DNA from: an uncultured Eubacteriales bacterium
GTDB taxonomy: Bacteria; Bacillota; Clostridia; Oscillospirales; Oscillospiraceae
Reading direction: 5' to 3'
Assembly: GCA_900321335.1 (NCBI GenBank)
Contig: ONVR01000328.1
Span: 1-6,400, forward strand
DNA length: 6,400 bases
Under the pieces are notes generated by a model. The model saw only the letters and a program-made list of their open reading frames with translations, searched no databases and was not told the DNA's origin. The position numbers were made by a program, and so were the translations under genes. This document shows, one piece after another, positions 6,380 through 6,400 of this stretch (position 1 is its first letter; each line of letters starts with the position of its first letter).

Positions 6380-6400
6380 GCAAAAAAGACCGGGAAGCAT
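6364..6400 (+). CDS. Possible start of the next operon gene, cut by window edge
   Basis: A frame that overlaps the end of the MBL gene begins with ATG 6364 or, equally plausibly, GTG 6376, whose GTGA overlaps the MBL stop just as the phosphatase start overlaps pyrF. It reads MAHAVSKKDREA (or MSKKDREA from the GTG) to the right edge. No strong Shine-Dalgarno is visible, so any initiation would rely on coupling. Only 8-12 residues are seen and the product cannot be identified. Confidence 0.3.
   Translation, partial: MAHAVSKKDREA

Overview
The window looks like ordinary chromosome from a GC-rich, low-branching Gram-positive bacterium, most likely a gut-type clostridium of the Oscillospiraceae/Ruminococcaceae kind. 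This placement is inference. It rests on strong AGGAGG-like ribosome binding sites, sigma-A type promoters close to consensus, high third-position GC, and a Bacillus/Clostridium-style UvrA and long-form dihydroorotase. No phage, transposon, tRNA, rRNA, CRISPR or plasmid feature is visible.

Layout: positions 1-2278 (minus strand) hold most of uvrA, the damage-recognition ATPase of nucleotide excision repair; its C-terminus runs off the left edge. It has its own near-consensus promoter (TTGAAT-17-TATAAT). Upstream of it, on the same strand at 2435-2602, is a 55-residue gene missing from usual ORF lists. It has a strong RBS, one glycine-rich hydrophobic segment and an Arg cluster, and is closed by a Rho-independent terminator that separates it from uvrA. 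From about 2643 rightward everything is on the plus strand: pyrC (dihydroorotase), pyrF (type 2 orotidine-5'-phosphate decarboxylase), a PAP2-superfamily membrane phosphatase, and a metallo-beta-lactamase-fold hydrolase with a likely C-terminal winged-helix domain. A further gene may begin at 6364/6376. Spacing is tight (19 nt, 4-nt overlap, 2 nt, possible overlap), so this reads as one operon driven by a TTGCCA-17-TATAAT promoter just upstream of pyrC.

How they fit together: PyrC (carbamoyl-aspartate to dihydroorotate) and PyrF (OMP to UMP) are two non-adjacent steps of de novo pyrimidine synthesis; pyrK/pyrD/pyrE are not in the window. The phosphatase and the MBL hydrolase have no known role in that pathway. 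Their co-transcription is the most notable oddity, but I see no convincing evidence of a new biological system. The most interesting non-coding spot is 2629-2671, where the pyrC promoter faces a weaker candidate promoter for the small gene and a perfect 11-nt inverted repeat overlaps the -35 region of both.
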